Shown piece by piece: positions 23,144-30,710 of a stretch of 64,000 bases of DNA (within the stretch, counting starts at the first letter, position 1; each line of letters opens with the position of its first letter). This stretch comes from Gp1-AA122 sp036378535. Lineage in GTDB: Bacteria > Acidobacteriota > Terriglobia > Terriglobales > Acidobacteriaceae. The notes beneath the pieces are model-generated. The model searched no databases. It worked only from the letters and a program-made list of their open reading frames with translations, and was not told the origin of the DNA. Both the position numbers and the translations under genes were made by a program. The stretch is taken from NCBI GenBank assembly GCA_036378535.1, contig DASUWH010000032.1:34952-98951 (forward strand), written 5' to 3'.

Positions 23144-24045
23144 CGCGGATTAGGAAAGCGAACGTTGGCGCGCATGCCCGGGTGCAGGCCGGTAGCAGGA
23201 CCTGATAATTCTGCCAGTACCTCGATGGTGTCGCTGGAAGGATCGACAACGGGACTGACCTGCAGAACCTTGGCCCTGTACTCCGGGCCCGGCGCACCTT
23301 CAGCGGCGAGTACCGAGGCACTACTGCCAGCTTTAATTTGACCTATGAACCTGGCAGGAAGGGTAACGCGAACCCGCATGGGCGCGATGGCAGTCACCCA
23401 GAAAAGCCGCTGGTCGCGAACCACCGCTTCGCCGCCGCGCACATAGCGGCGGGCTACTACGCCGTCAAACGGCGCCCGGACCTGTGTCTTTTCCAGTTCC
23501 AATTCCAGCGAGCGCTCAGAATTCTGCGAGTTGATCAGAAGTTCCTGGACCCGTTTGACATCCCACTGGTCAGACTCGGCTTTGTACTGAGCGTGTTCCA
23601 GTTGTTCTTTGGTGATCACCTGCGCGTCCCACAATTTCCGGGCGCGGGCGTAATCGGCTTCGAGAACCTTTGCCTCGGCTTCCCAGTTCTTGAGGTCAAA
23701 TGCAATGCTGCGGGTTTTGGCTCGAGCGGCTTCCAGATCCGCGGAAAGCTGGCGATCGTCCAGTTGCGCTAACAACTGTCCACGCTTCACGGGAAAACCG
23801 GTTTCGGCCACAATCTTGGCCACCACGCCTTCGCGTTGGGCAGTTACATCCACCTGGTTCTCGACGATGATCGGTCCGGAGGCGGTAAATCCGGCGTCAT
23901 CCGGCGCGGTGTTAAGTACGATCGCGGGAGCTTCGCCCGGGGGTGCCGGTTGTGCGGCGGAAACAGTCGGCACTGGGGAACTGCTGCAGGAAAGCAGCGC
24001 GAGAGTTGACGCCAGGACAACCACCAGCTTCCAGAGATTAGTCAT
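23140..24045 (-). CDS. HlyD-family adaptor lipoprotein
   Basis: A 301-residue periplasmic adaptor. I set the start at the ATG at 24045 (MTNLWKLVVV...), which has an AAAGAGG ribosome-binding site, 10 bp after the previous stop. The longer frame starting at 24120 has no support. The signal peptide ends in a lipobox ALLSC, so the protein is probably a lipoprotein. It has the RND/HlyD adaptor layout: N-terminal barrel half (GVVAKIVAETGFPVKRGQLL), an alpha-hairpin of about 80 residues, the second barrel half (VRAPFDGVVARRYVRGG) and a C-terminal beta-barrel ending HPGMRANVRF. It is coupled to the M50 fusion by a 4-bp overlap. No pump gene of the RND or ABC type is in the operon. Confidence 0.85.
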   Translation of the reverse strand: MTNLWKLVVVLASTLALLSCSSSPVPTVSAAQPAPPGEAPAIVLNTAPDDAGFTASGPIIVENQVDVTAQREGVVAKIVAETGFPVKRGQLLAQLDDRQLSADLEAARAKTRSIAFDLKNWEAEAKVLEADYARARKLWDAQVITKEQLEHAQYKAESDQWDVKRVQELLINSQNSERSLELELEKTQVRAPFDGVVARRYVRGGEAVVRDQRLFWVTAIAPMRVRVTLPARFIGQIKAGSSASVLAAEGAPGPEYRAKVLQVSPVVDPSSDTIEVLAELSGPATGLHPGMRANVRFPNPR

Positions 24046-24055
24046 TTCGACCTCT

Positions 24056-26455
24056 TTACCACCCAAACCAGTTCCACAGCTTGGACCATGCCCACATGCC
24101 TGCGCGGCGGAACAGGACAACTCCCGCAGGACGCCATCCGCTTGAAACCTTGCTGCGCCCTTGCATTCCTGCGAGCAGAGCGCCTTCCGGGTTGGGCACG
24201 CTTACACGGGCATAAAAAACGCGCTCCTCTCCCAGCAATTGCGCCTGCGGGCTGACCAGGAGCACTTGGCCGCGGAAGGTACGAGCCGGGAAGCTATCCA
24301 GCTTGATACTGGCTGGTTCACCGGGACGCACCAGAGCGATATCGTTTTCGTCCACCCGGACGTCAATCAGCGCCCGGGAGTTGTCAACGATATCGACGAA
24401 GGTATCGCCGAATTTAAGTTTTCGACCAACCAGGTTCTCCACTTGCGGAGTTGCGACCACGCCGTCCAGGGGAGAGCGCAAGAGAGTCTCGTCCAATCGC
24501 CGCTGGGCGCGAGTCACCTCGGATTGCCAAAAATCTGCCTGCGCGTGTTGTATGCCGGCCTCGGTTCCGTCATTATTGGCCAGTGCGCGATCCATCAGGG
24601 AGACAGCGGTCTCATACTTCGCTTTCGCTGCGGCGAGGGCAGACTGGAATTCCCAATCCTCCAGACTGGCCAGCACAGTTCCTTTTTTTACTGCTTCGCC
24701 TTCGCGCACATTGACCTGCCGCACCACACCTTCGACTTGGGTCCCTACGTGGGCCGCGTGCGCGGGAGCGACCACCGCCGTGCCGTCGATGCGCAGGGGC
24801 AGGGGGAAGGCGATCAGGAACACTAACAACGCCACTACCCCGGCCAAGAGTGCGGCTCGGCGGCGCTTCTCCAAGGCGAGGAACTTCTGCTTTTTCTGCA
24901 GTAGCGGCTCCAGGACGCCAATGAAGGGAACCTCCTTATACAGGGAAGCGTTGCGCAGCGCCACGGTCGCCTGGCTGGCGAGCACCTTGATCATTTCGAA
25001 GTGAGCTACGGAGAGGAAGTCGGGATCGCTGCTTTCGAAGCTGAGAGTGCCGACGCGGCCTTCCTCGTCCATGAGCGGTACCAGGTGGAAGGCGCGCATT
25101 CCGGTCTCGGCAAAATACGCCTCAAACTTGGCCCGCGTTTCCTCACGATCAGCATTGATTTCGGTTCCGTGCTGGGCGATCAAAAGGGGTTCACGCACCA
25201 GGGCGGCCCACTGCAAGATTCCAGCGAGAGCGTGAAATTGAGGATTGTCAGCGCTAACCTGCGCGGTGCCGGACACCGCCTTGAGTTGCGAACGACCGCG
25301 CTGTTCCAGGGCAATAGCTGCTCTTTCGTAGGGAATCACCGCTGCCGGACCGTTCACGATCGACTGCAGCACGCGATCCATATCCAGGGTGGCGGTGATG
25401 TCGGCGCTGGTCTTGACGAGCGCTTCCAGAATTTCCAACTTGCGCTCGGCCAACAACAAGCTGGCATTGTGTAAGGCGTTGTTGGCGGTCTCGCACATGC
25501 TCGCCAGCATGAACTCGTCGTCCTCGTCAAAGACCTGCCCATCCAGGCGATTGACAAGTTCAACTACTCCGACCAGAGTCTCACGATCCATCAAAGGCGC
25601 AGCGAGCAACGACCAAATTTTGCCTTCTTCTGTTTCGCCATTGCGCTGCAGCAAGCGCTGCTCCGGATCGTTGATCCGGAGGGTGTCGCCATGATCGGAA
25701 ATGTCTCCGGCAATGCCCTCACCCGGTTTCTGTAAAGAATTCAATTCGCTGGTGGGATCAAAACCCGCGCGGCTGGTCAGGACAACGCCATCCCCATCTA
25801 CCATCCACACGTTCGCCGCCTGTACGTTCATCACTTCCTGGAACTTGCTGGCAATCATGGCGAGCAGGTCGTCCAACTCGAGGTTGGAGTTGAACACTTT
25901 TTCGAGATCATAAAGCTGGGTGAGGCGCGAGATGGAGTTCAGGTGAGTCGCACGCTCGCCTTCATACTCCAAGGCGCTCGCCACCGCTGGACCGGCATAT
26001 TCCGCGATCTGGATCAACGATTCGAAATGTTCCTGCGTGAGCGGCCCGTCGAAAGTCGCGGCTTCCAAAGCGCCAATTAATTGTTCGTCGGCAAGGATCG
26101 GAATGTATGCAAGCGACTGCAGACTTCGGCGCGAATGGAGGTGGGCGTAATCTTCGCGAACCAGTTCGCTGCCAGAAAACAGCAATGGCTTTCTTTGGGC
26201 CGCCAGCACGCCTAGCGTGCCACTATCAAAGGGAACGCTGGTGTCGTCGAGGTGAACTTCACCCACCGTCGCCCGAGCTACCCAGTGCCGCTGATCTTGT
26301 TCTTCGAGGAGATAAATGACGACGGCACCGCCTGCCAGCAGGTCCATTGCTTGCTGGGCCAGCAGGGCACACTTCGGCCGGACCTCCCGCTCGCGCAGCA
26401 GATTGCTCAGCAGGCTGCCGGAAACATCTGCAAAGCCTGGCCTCTGCAGGTCCAT
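24056..26455 (-). CDS. GAF-domain / HlyD-like membrane fusion protein
   Basis: A 799-residue protein from the ATG at 26455 (MDLQRPGFADVSG). The open frame extends 86 codons further upstream, but that part overlaps the divergent STAS gene and has no ribosome-binding site. Three GAF-like modules fill the N-terminal cytoplasmic half (roughly 20-165, 185-340, 355-515). A TM helix follows near 530-550 (ALLAGVVALLVFLIAFPLPL). Next is a periplasmic HlyD-type barrel-sandwich (GVVRQVNVREGEAVKKGTVL) with hairpin and beta-barrel ending LLAGMQGRSKV. It is the first gene of the operon with the HlyD lipoprotein and the M50 fusion. Coupling cytoplasmic ligand- or signal-binding GAF domains to an export adaptor is unusual. 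Confidence 0.82.
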   Translation of the reverse strand: MDLQRPGFADVSGSLLSNLLREREVRPKCALLAQQAMDLLAGGAVVIYLLEEQDQRHWVARATVGEVHLDDTSVPFDSGTLGVLAAQRKPLLFSGSELVREDYAHLHSRRSLQSLAYIPILADEQLIGALEAATFDGPLTQEHFESLIQIAEYAGPAVASALEYEGERATHLNSISRLTQLYDLEKVFNSNLELDDLLAMIASKFQEVMNVQAANVWMVDGDGVVLTSRAGFDPTSELNSLQKPGEGIAGDISDHGDTLRINDPEQRLLQRNGETEEGKIWSLLAAPLMDRETLVGVVELVNRLDGQVFDEDDEFMLASMCETANNALHNASLLLAERKLEILEALVKTSADITATLDMDRVLQSIVNGPAAVIPYERAAIALEQRGRSQLKAVSGTAQVSADNPQFHALAGILQWAALVREPLLIAQHGTEINADREETRAKFEAYFAETGMRAFHLVPLMDEEGRVGTLSFESSDPDFLSVAHFEMIKVLASQATVALRNASLYKEVPFIGVLEPLLQKKQKFLALEKRRRAALLAGVVALLVFLIAFPLPLRIDGTAVVAPAHAAHVGTQVEGVVRQVNVREGEAVKKGTVLASLEDWEFQSALAAAKAKYETAVSLMDRALANNDGTEAGIQHAQADFWQSEVTRAQRRLDETLLRSPLDGVVATPQVENLVGRKLKFGDTFVDIVDNSRALIDVRVDENDIALVRPGEPASIKLDSFPARTFRGQVLLVSPQAQLLGEERVFYARVSVPNPEGALLAGMQGRSKVSSGWRPAGVVLFRRAGMWAWSKLWNWFGW

Positions 26456-26626
26456 CGAATGGCCTTCATATCGCCGTGCTTTTCGTGAGTATTTGTTCGT
26501 GCGAGGGGGAAAACGGCGCGCACTTGCAATTTCGCGACGGCTCTCGTAACTTGAGCGCGAACTGTAGCAAACGCGGGAAGCCGTGTCAATGCGCTTCCAT
26601 GCCAGTGGCCGAAGGTAAAGGAGGCG
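26456..26626. promoter_or_regulatory. Divergent promoter region of the GAF-HlyD operon and STAS gene
   Basis: These 171 bp separate the divergent starts at 26455 and 26627 and must hold the promoters for both. The AAGGAGG ribosome-binding site of the STAS gene is at about 26618. I could not assign clear -35/-10 or -24/-12 hexamers. Confidence 0.4.
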
Positions 26627-26968
26627 GTGGTGAATATCAATGTTCGCACCCGAGGCGACGTGCACATAATCGAGTTGCAAGGTCCCCTCCGCCTGGGAGA
26701 GGCCGTTGATCAATTTCGCGAGGCAGTGAACGAAGCCTTAGCCGCCGCCCAGCCCCGACTGGTAGTGAACCTGGCCGAAGTTCCGATGATCGATTCCAGC
26801 GGCGTAGGCGTGCTGGTGAAAGCCCTGACCTCGGCCAAACAACGTGGGGGTATGGTGCACCTGGTAAATCCTTCGAAGTTCGCGGTGCAGACCCTTCGCC
26901 TGGTCGGTGTGCTCACTTTATTTGGAATTTTTGAGGAGGAAGAGAGCGCCATCGAATCTTTCCGGTAA
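26627..26968 (+). CDS. STAS-domain anti-sigma-factor antagonist
   Basis: A 113-residue SpoIIAA/RsbV-type protein. The start is a GTG (a GTG-GTG pair) preceded by AAGGAGG. The whole protein is one STAS domain (HIIELQGPLRLGEAV, LVVNLAEVPMIDSSGVGVLV), with the phosphorylatable Ser in IDSSG around residue 57. Such proteins release sigma factors by binding a phosphorylation-controlled anti-sigma kinase. No RsbW/SpoIIAB-like kinase is in the window, so its partner is elsewhere. It is divergent from the GAF-HlyD operon and could belong to its control circuit, which is an inference from position only. Confidence 0.88.
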   Translation: MVNINVRTRGDVHIIELQGPLRLGEAVDQFREAVNEALAAAQPRLVVNLAEVPMIDSSGVGVLVKALTSAKQRGGMVHLVNPSKFAVQTLRLVGVLTLFGIFEEEESAIESFR

Positions 26969-27160
26969 GCCGCTGTTTCCGAGCGAATAATTCGCCCAGA
27001 ACCATGGCCGCGCCAAACTGCGATGTTCCTCCCCGGTCTCCCCCGCGATATTTCATGCGGCTTCCAAGTTGTCGTAAAGCTTTGGAGTCCTTTCAGGGGT
27101 AGCACGGGTTCGGGGAGGTCAGGACAAGCGGCGCTCGAAAGCTCTAACCTCTTGTGATTT

Positions 27161-27541
27161 ATGACCAGTGTACGAATCGACGTATGGCTCTGGGCCGCCC
27201 GATTCTTCAAGACACGGGCCTTGGCCAAGCGCGCTTGCGAATTAGGCAGGATCCGGTCGAATGGGCAAATGGTCAAGCCCGCTCGCGAGGTCCACACGGG
27301 TGACCGGCTGCGGGTGATAACCGAAGGCGGCGAATTTGAAATTGACGTCCTGCTGTTGAGCGAAACGCGCGGGCCCGCCTCAGTTGCGCAAACACTTTAC
27401 CGCGAAACTGAGCCCAGCTGTGAGCTGCGGAAGAAGCTGGCGGAAGAGCGAAAAACCTTCAAGCAATTTACGCCTCGGCCCGAGGGCAGACCTTCGAAAC
27501 GCGATCGCCGCAAGATCATCCAGTTTCGAGGAAGAGCATGA
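27161..27541 (+). CDS. hslR: S4-domain RNA-binding protein, Hsp15 (HslR)-like
   Basis: A 126-residue protein with an S4 domain at residues 4-60 (VRIDVWLWAARFFKTRALAK, then NGQMVKPAREVHTGD) and a basic tail ending RPSKRDRRKIIQFRGRA. This layout is characteristic of heat-shock protein 15, which binds the 50S subunit carrying a stalled nascent chain and aids recycling. The start is an ATG without a strong ribosome-binding site, but the S4 domain begins right after it. Length matches HslR (about 130). The gene stands alone. Confidence 0.85.
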   Translation: MTSVRIDVWLWAARFFKTRALAKRACELGRIRSNGQMVKPAREVHTGDRLRVITEGGEFEIDVLLLSETRGPASVAQTLYRETEPSCELRKKLAEERKTFKQFTPRPEGRPSKRDRRKIIQFRGRA

Positions 27542-27662
27542 GTGTCGGAGCCTGGGTTCGCAGGTGGTCCAAAGCTACATCTGAATGTGTGATCGGGAGC
27601 AGAACTCGACTGGACCCAGGGTCGGGCCATGCGGCCGAGCACAGCTCAAGCGAAATTAGCTT

Positions 27663-28124
27663 TTAGTGCGGAGCCGCGCTTGCACTGTAGAGGTGAAAGA
27701 CCTCCCGGTATGGTTCGATGGGATAGCCCTTGTCCTTCCACGCCGCCAGTCCGCCCTTGAGAAACTTAATCCGCAGGAAGTGCATCCCCAGCGCCTTTTT
27801 CAGAATTGCCCGGCTGGTTTTCTCGCTCGGACAGGTACAGTAAACGACCACGTCCTTGTCCCTTGGGATCAGCGACGGTTTCTCCAGCACTTCTTGCGGC
27901 GGAATCCGTTGAGCGCCGGGAATAATCTCGGAATAGGCCAGCAGGTCGAGCGGTTGACGAACATCAACAACCAGTATCTCCGGATTTGAAGCTAACAACG
28001 TGTGTAGTTCCTCTGCCGTGATGCTGTGCTGCTCCATCTCGCGTTGGCCCTTGAGACGTCTCATATAAAAGATGGCCGGCGCACAAACGATGGCGAGGCA
28101 AATAGCCGTCAGGGTGAGCAACAT
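27663..28124 (-). CDS. Membrane-anchored rhodanese-domain protein
   Basis: A 153-residue protein with an N-terminal TM anchor (about 2-22, MLLTLTAICLAIVCAPAIFY) and one rhodanese domain (about 33-140). The domain has ILVVDVRQPLDLLAYSEIIPGAQRIP-like features, and the active-site Cys lies in VYCTCPSEKTS near residue 97-99. Such proteins transfer sulfane sulfur or deliver persulfide, often at the membrane. The start has an AGGAGG ribosome-binding site. It is divergent from the Lys-rich gene at 28247, with 122 bp between the starts. Confidence 0.87.
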   Translation of the reverse strand: MLLTLTAICLAIVCAPAIFYMRRLKGQREMEQHSITAEELHTLLASNPEILVVDVRQPLDLLAYSEIIPGAQRIPPQEVLEKPSLIPRDKDVVVYCTCPSEKTSRAILKKALGMHFLRIKFLKGGLAAWKDKGYPIEPYREVFHLYSASAAPH

Positions 28125-28246
28125 CGCAGCGTTCCTCCTGTGCTCTTCCCATGTCAGATTCCTTAAGTGGGTCGGAAGATTCAGGCACGTATCCGCGCAG
28201 TCTGGTTGCGAACACCGAAAACTGCGACAGTGGTAGACTGCTGGCT

Positions 28247-28693
28247 ATGACCGCCAAAAAGAAAGCTGCCAGGAAGCAATCCAGGACGAAGACTAGCCTC
28301 TCCAAGAAAAAGACAAGGGTGAAGCGAAGCTCTTCCAATAAATCTGGAAGCCGGAAGAAAGCCGCCGCGAAAAGAAAGGCTGCGAGTAAGAGAATCAAAA
28401 CGAAGCCAAGAAAGGTGGTCGCGCGGAAGAAACGCCGGACGATAGAAACAGGATTTTCCGGATTGAGACGGGCGCCAGCTCGATCGGGGCAGCAATCGGG
28501 CGATTTGCAGGGCTTGTCTCGGGCGGAGCAGGCCGATTCTGAGAGCGTCGACGAGCTGATCGAGGAGGGGAACGCGTTTGAAGCCGACGTAGTCGCTGGC
28601 GTAGAAGCAGCCGACAACGCCGACCAGAGGGAAGTGCACACGCGTGAGGTGCCCGAGGACGACGTTCCCGAAGAGTACCTAGATAAAGATTAG
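28247..28693 (+). CDS. Lys/Arg-rich histone-H1-like protein with acidic C-terminal tail
   Basis: A 148-residue product from the ATG at 28247 (MTAKKKAARKQS). An upstream ATG at 28151 would add 32 residues of uncertain value. Residues 1-65 are extremely rich in Lys, Arg, Ser and Ala, like the C-terminal tail of histone H1 and bacterial Hc1/AlgP-type nucleoid proteins. Residues about 85-148 are acidic (DSESVDELIEEGN, EDDVPEEYLDKD). The basic region should bind DNA or RNA nonspecifically. The acidic tail may neutralise it or interact with partners. Function is otherwise unknown. Confidence 0.65.
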   Translation: MTAKKKAARKQSRTKTSLSKKKTRVKRSSSNKSGSRKKAAAKRKAASKRIKTKPRKVVARKKRRTIETGFSGLRRAPARSGQQSGDLQGLSRAEQADSESVDELIEEGNAFEADVVAGVEAADNADQREVHTREVPEDDVPEEYLDKD

Positions 28694-28748
28694 AGGTCTG
28701 TCCACGCAGTCTTCCCAACGTTGTGCGGTCAGCCACTAAAGGTCGAGA

Positions 28749-29018
28749 CTAGCTCCCGAATCGTTCGGCTGCCCGAACCTTCGCTCTTGCGGCTTCCGCC
28801 TCTCGACTCCTCGGCGGCGCATTCGTTTCGAGCGCACGGAGAAGGCGAGTAGAGATGTCAGCTATATCATCAACGGCTGCCAGGAACGCTCCTTCGTTGG
28901 CCTTGGACGGTTTATTAAAACCGCTTATTTTTCTCACGAACTGCAGCGAAGCCGCGCGAATCTCTTCCGCAGTGACAGGCGGGTCGAAGTTGAAAAGGAT
29001 TTTGATATTCCGGCACAT
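28749..29018 (-). CDS. DUF2277 family protein
   Basis: An 89-residue small protein matching DUF2277 over its full length. It begins MCRNIKILFNFDPPVT and has the conserved QFVRKISGFNKPSKANE and the C-terminal APPRSREAEAARAKVRAAERFG. The conserved N-terminal Cys-Arg-Asn and the helical arrangement are family features. The biochemical role of DUF2277 is unknown. The gene stands alone, convergent with the histone-like gene. Confidence 0.88.
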   Translation of the reverse strand: MCRNIKILFNFDPPVTAEEIRAASLQFVRKISGFNKPSKANEGAFLAAVDDIADISTRLLRALETNAPPRSREAEAARAKVRAAERFGS

Positions 29019-29215
29019 TCGCTAGGACCTCAAGGTCTCAAAATCGCCAGGTTGTGGGAACGGCGTTAGTACTTCCGCAGAGCTTATCTTAGTTGAAACG
29101 CCGGAGGCATGCATTAACGGGATCGCACTGATGTCTTGGGGAAACCTGCGAGCACTGAACCCGGTGATGTACAAATCGGCCCCAGTGCTCGCAGTATCTC
29201 TCGCTATTCCCAGCT

Positions 29216-30262
29216 TCACATCGTCAGCACGACGCGGAACTGTGCCTTGCCGCTCATCATGCGATCGTAGGCCTCGCCCGCTTTCTCAAGGGGATAGACT
29301 TCAATCATGGGACGCACGCCTTTCAGTTCGGAAAACTGCAGCGTGTCCTCGGAGTCGGCCGGCGTTCCCGATGCCCAGCCCTGAATGGTTCGGCTTCCAC
29401 TGATGAGCTGTAAAGGGGTTACCTCAATGGGGTCGAATGCGGCACCGACCACCATGAGTTCGCCATTCGGTCCCAGCCCGTCGACCAACTCGGACATCGC
29501 TTTCGAACTCGGCGCCGTCGCCAGAATCACCCGTGCGCCGCCCAGTTTTTGCAATGCTTCGGCCGCCTTCGTCGCTTGGCTGTCAATGTAGAGATCGGCT
29601 CCGAGTTTCTTTGCGAGCAACGCATTTTCTGACCCGCGTCCTATGGCCACGACCTTGTAGCCGAACTTGCTCGCGAATTGGATCCCGAGATGACCCAGCC
29701 CCCCGACCCCCTGCACAGCGACCAGATCACCCGGGTGCGCGCCACTATGACGCAAGGCATTGTAGGTGGTAATTCCGGCGCACAGCAGCGGTGCTGCTTC
29801 GGCGTCTTTCAGGCTGTCCGGGATCGATACCAGCGCCTCCCGCGGAGCCACCATGTATTGCTGGTATCCACCGTCGTAGCTGATGCCGCAAACCTTCAAG
29901 TTCCGGCAATTGCCAAAATCCCCGCGCCGGCACTCGCGACAGGTGCCGTCATGGCCGCCGTGCCAGCCGACGCCAACCCGTTGCCCCGTTTTCCATTCGG
30001 AAACACCAGCACCCACTTTGTCGACGATGCCGGCTACCTCGTGTCCGGGGACGCGGGGATACTCGATTCCGGGCCACGAGCCTTCTTTGGTGAGCACATC
30101 GCTGTGGCACACGCCGCACGCCTGCACCTTGATGCGCACCTGTCCCGCATCCGGCTCGGGAATCTCACGTTCGACGATCTCAAAATCGCCTCCCGGTTTA
30201 GAAACCTGTGCCGCTTTCATGGGCGCCACCTCTGGTCTTGCCGCCACTCTCATCGTCGCCAT
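29216..30262 (-). CDS. Zinc-dependent alcohol dehydrogenase (MDR family)
   Basis: A 348-residue medium-chain dehydrogenase/reductase. The start is the ATG at 30262, preceded by AGGAGG. An ATG at 30253 is also possible, and the open frame extends further upstream without support. The catalytic zinc site is seen as CGVCHSD, GHE and a later Cys region. The structural zinc lobe (GHDGTCRECRRGDFGNC) has Asp at one usual Cys position. The NAD(P)-binding motif is VQGVGGLGHLGIQFA near 175. It oxidises alcohols or reduces aldehydes, and the substrate is not predictable. The gene appears monocistronic. Confidence 0.9.
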   Translation of the reverse strand: MATMRVAARPEVAPMKAAQVSKPGGDFEIVEREIPEPDAGQVRIKVQACGVCHSDVLTKEGSWPGIEYPRVPGHEVAGIVDKVGAGVSEWKTGQRVGVGWHGGHDGTCRECRRGDFGNCRNLKVCGISYDGGYQQYMVAPREALVSIPDSLKDAEAAPLLCAGITTYNALRHSGAHPGDLVAVQGVGGLGHLGIQFASKFGYKVVAIGRGSENALLAKKLGADLYIDSQATKAAEALQKLGGARVILATAPSSKAMSELVDGLGPNGELMVVGAAFDPIEVTPLQLISGSRTIQGWASGTPADSEDTLQFSELKGVRPMIEVYPLEKAGEAYDRMMSGKAQFRVVLTM

Positions 30263-30710
30263 AAGACCTCCTATAAATTTTTGAGTTGTTGTTGAAAAGT
30301 AGTAAGTGCCATTAGGTATGCGAGTTGACGTGATCGTTCTCCGTGATAAGAGCCGCGCCATTCGAATTTGGATGCATGTTTTTTTGTCTTTTTATCTCGT
30401 TTTGAGTACCAGGACGACTTGGTGGCCAGCTCAGAGCACCCAGTTCCGTAAAAACCGTTTCTCCCGCTATCGGATTTGTTTGAAATTGTTCTTGATCGTG
30501 GTGATTAGCGTGACTGCACACCTCGGCGGGTCCCTCAGCGGAGTCAATTCCTGAAGGGACGAGTCACAATCACTGTAATGTCGATCCGCCGAGGCAGTCC
30601 TCCCGGGGACAGATTGCATCGCCATCTGCCCTAAACTCAATCCGACCTCCATCTGAAGTAAACTTCCAAAGCACAAGCAGTAACCGGCAGGGAAGCATGT
30701 CTCATCATGA
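30263..30710. other. Divergent intergenic region between alcohol dehydrogenase and propeller-phosphoesterase
   Basis: These 448 bp are relatively AT-rich and hold the leaders of both flanking genes. Short frames on both strands lack ribosome-binding sites and recognisable domains. I see no RNA gene, repeat or clear promoter. Confidence 0.4.

Noticed and set aside
24056..26713. 885-residue GAF-HlyD protein starting at 26713
   Set aside because: The first 86 residues overlap the divergent STAS gene in antisense, have no ribosome-binding site and no domain match.
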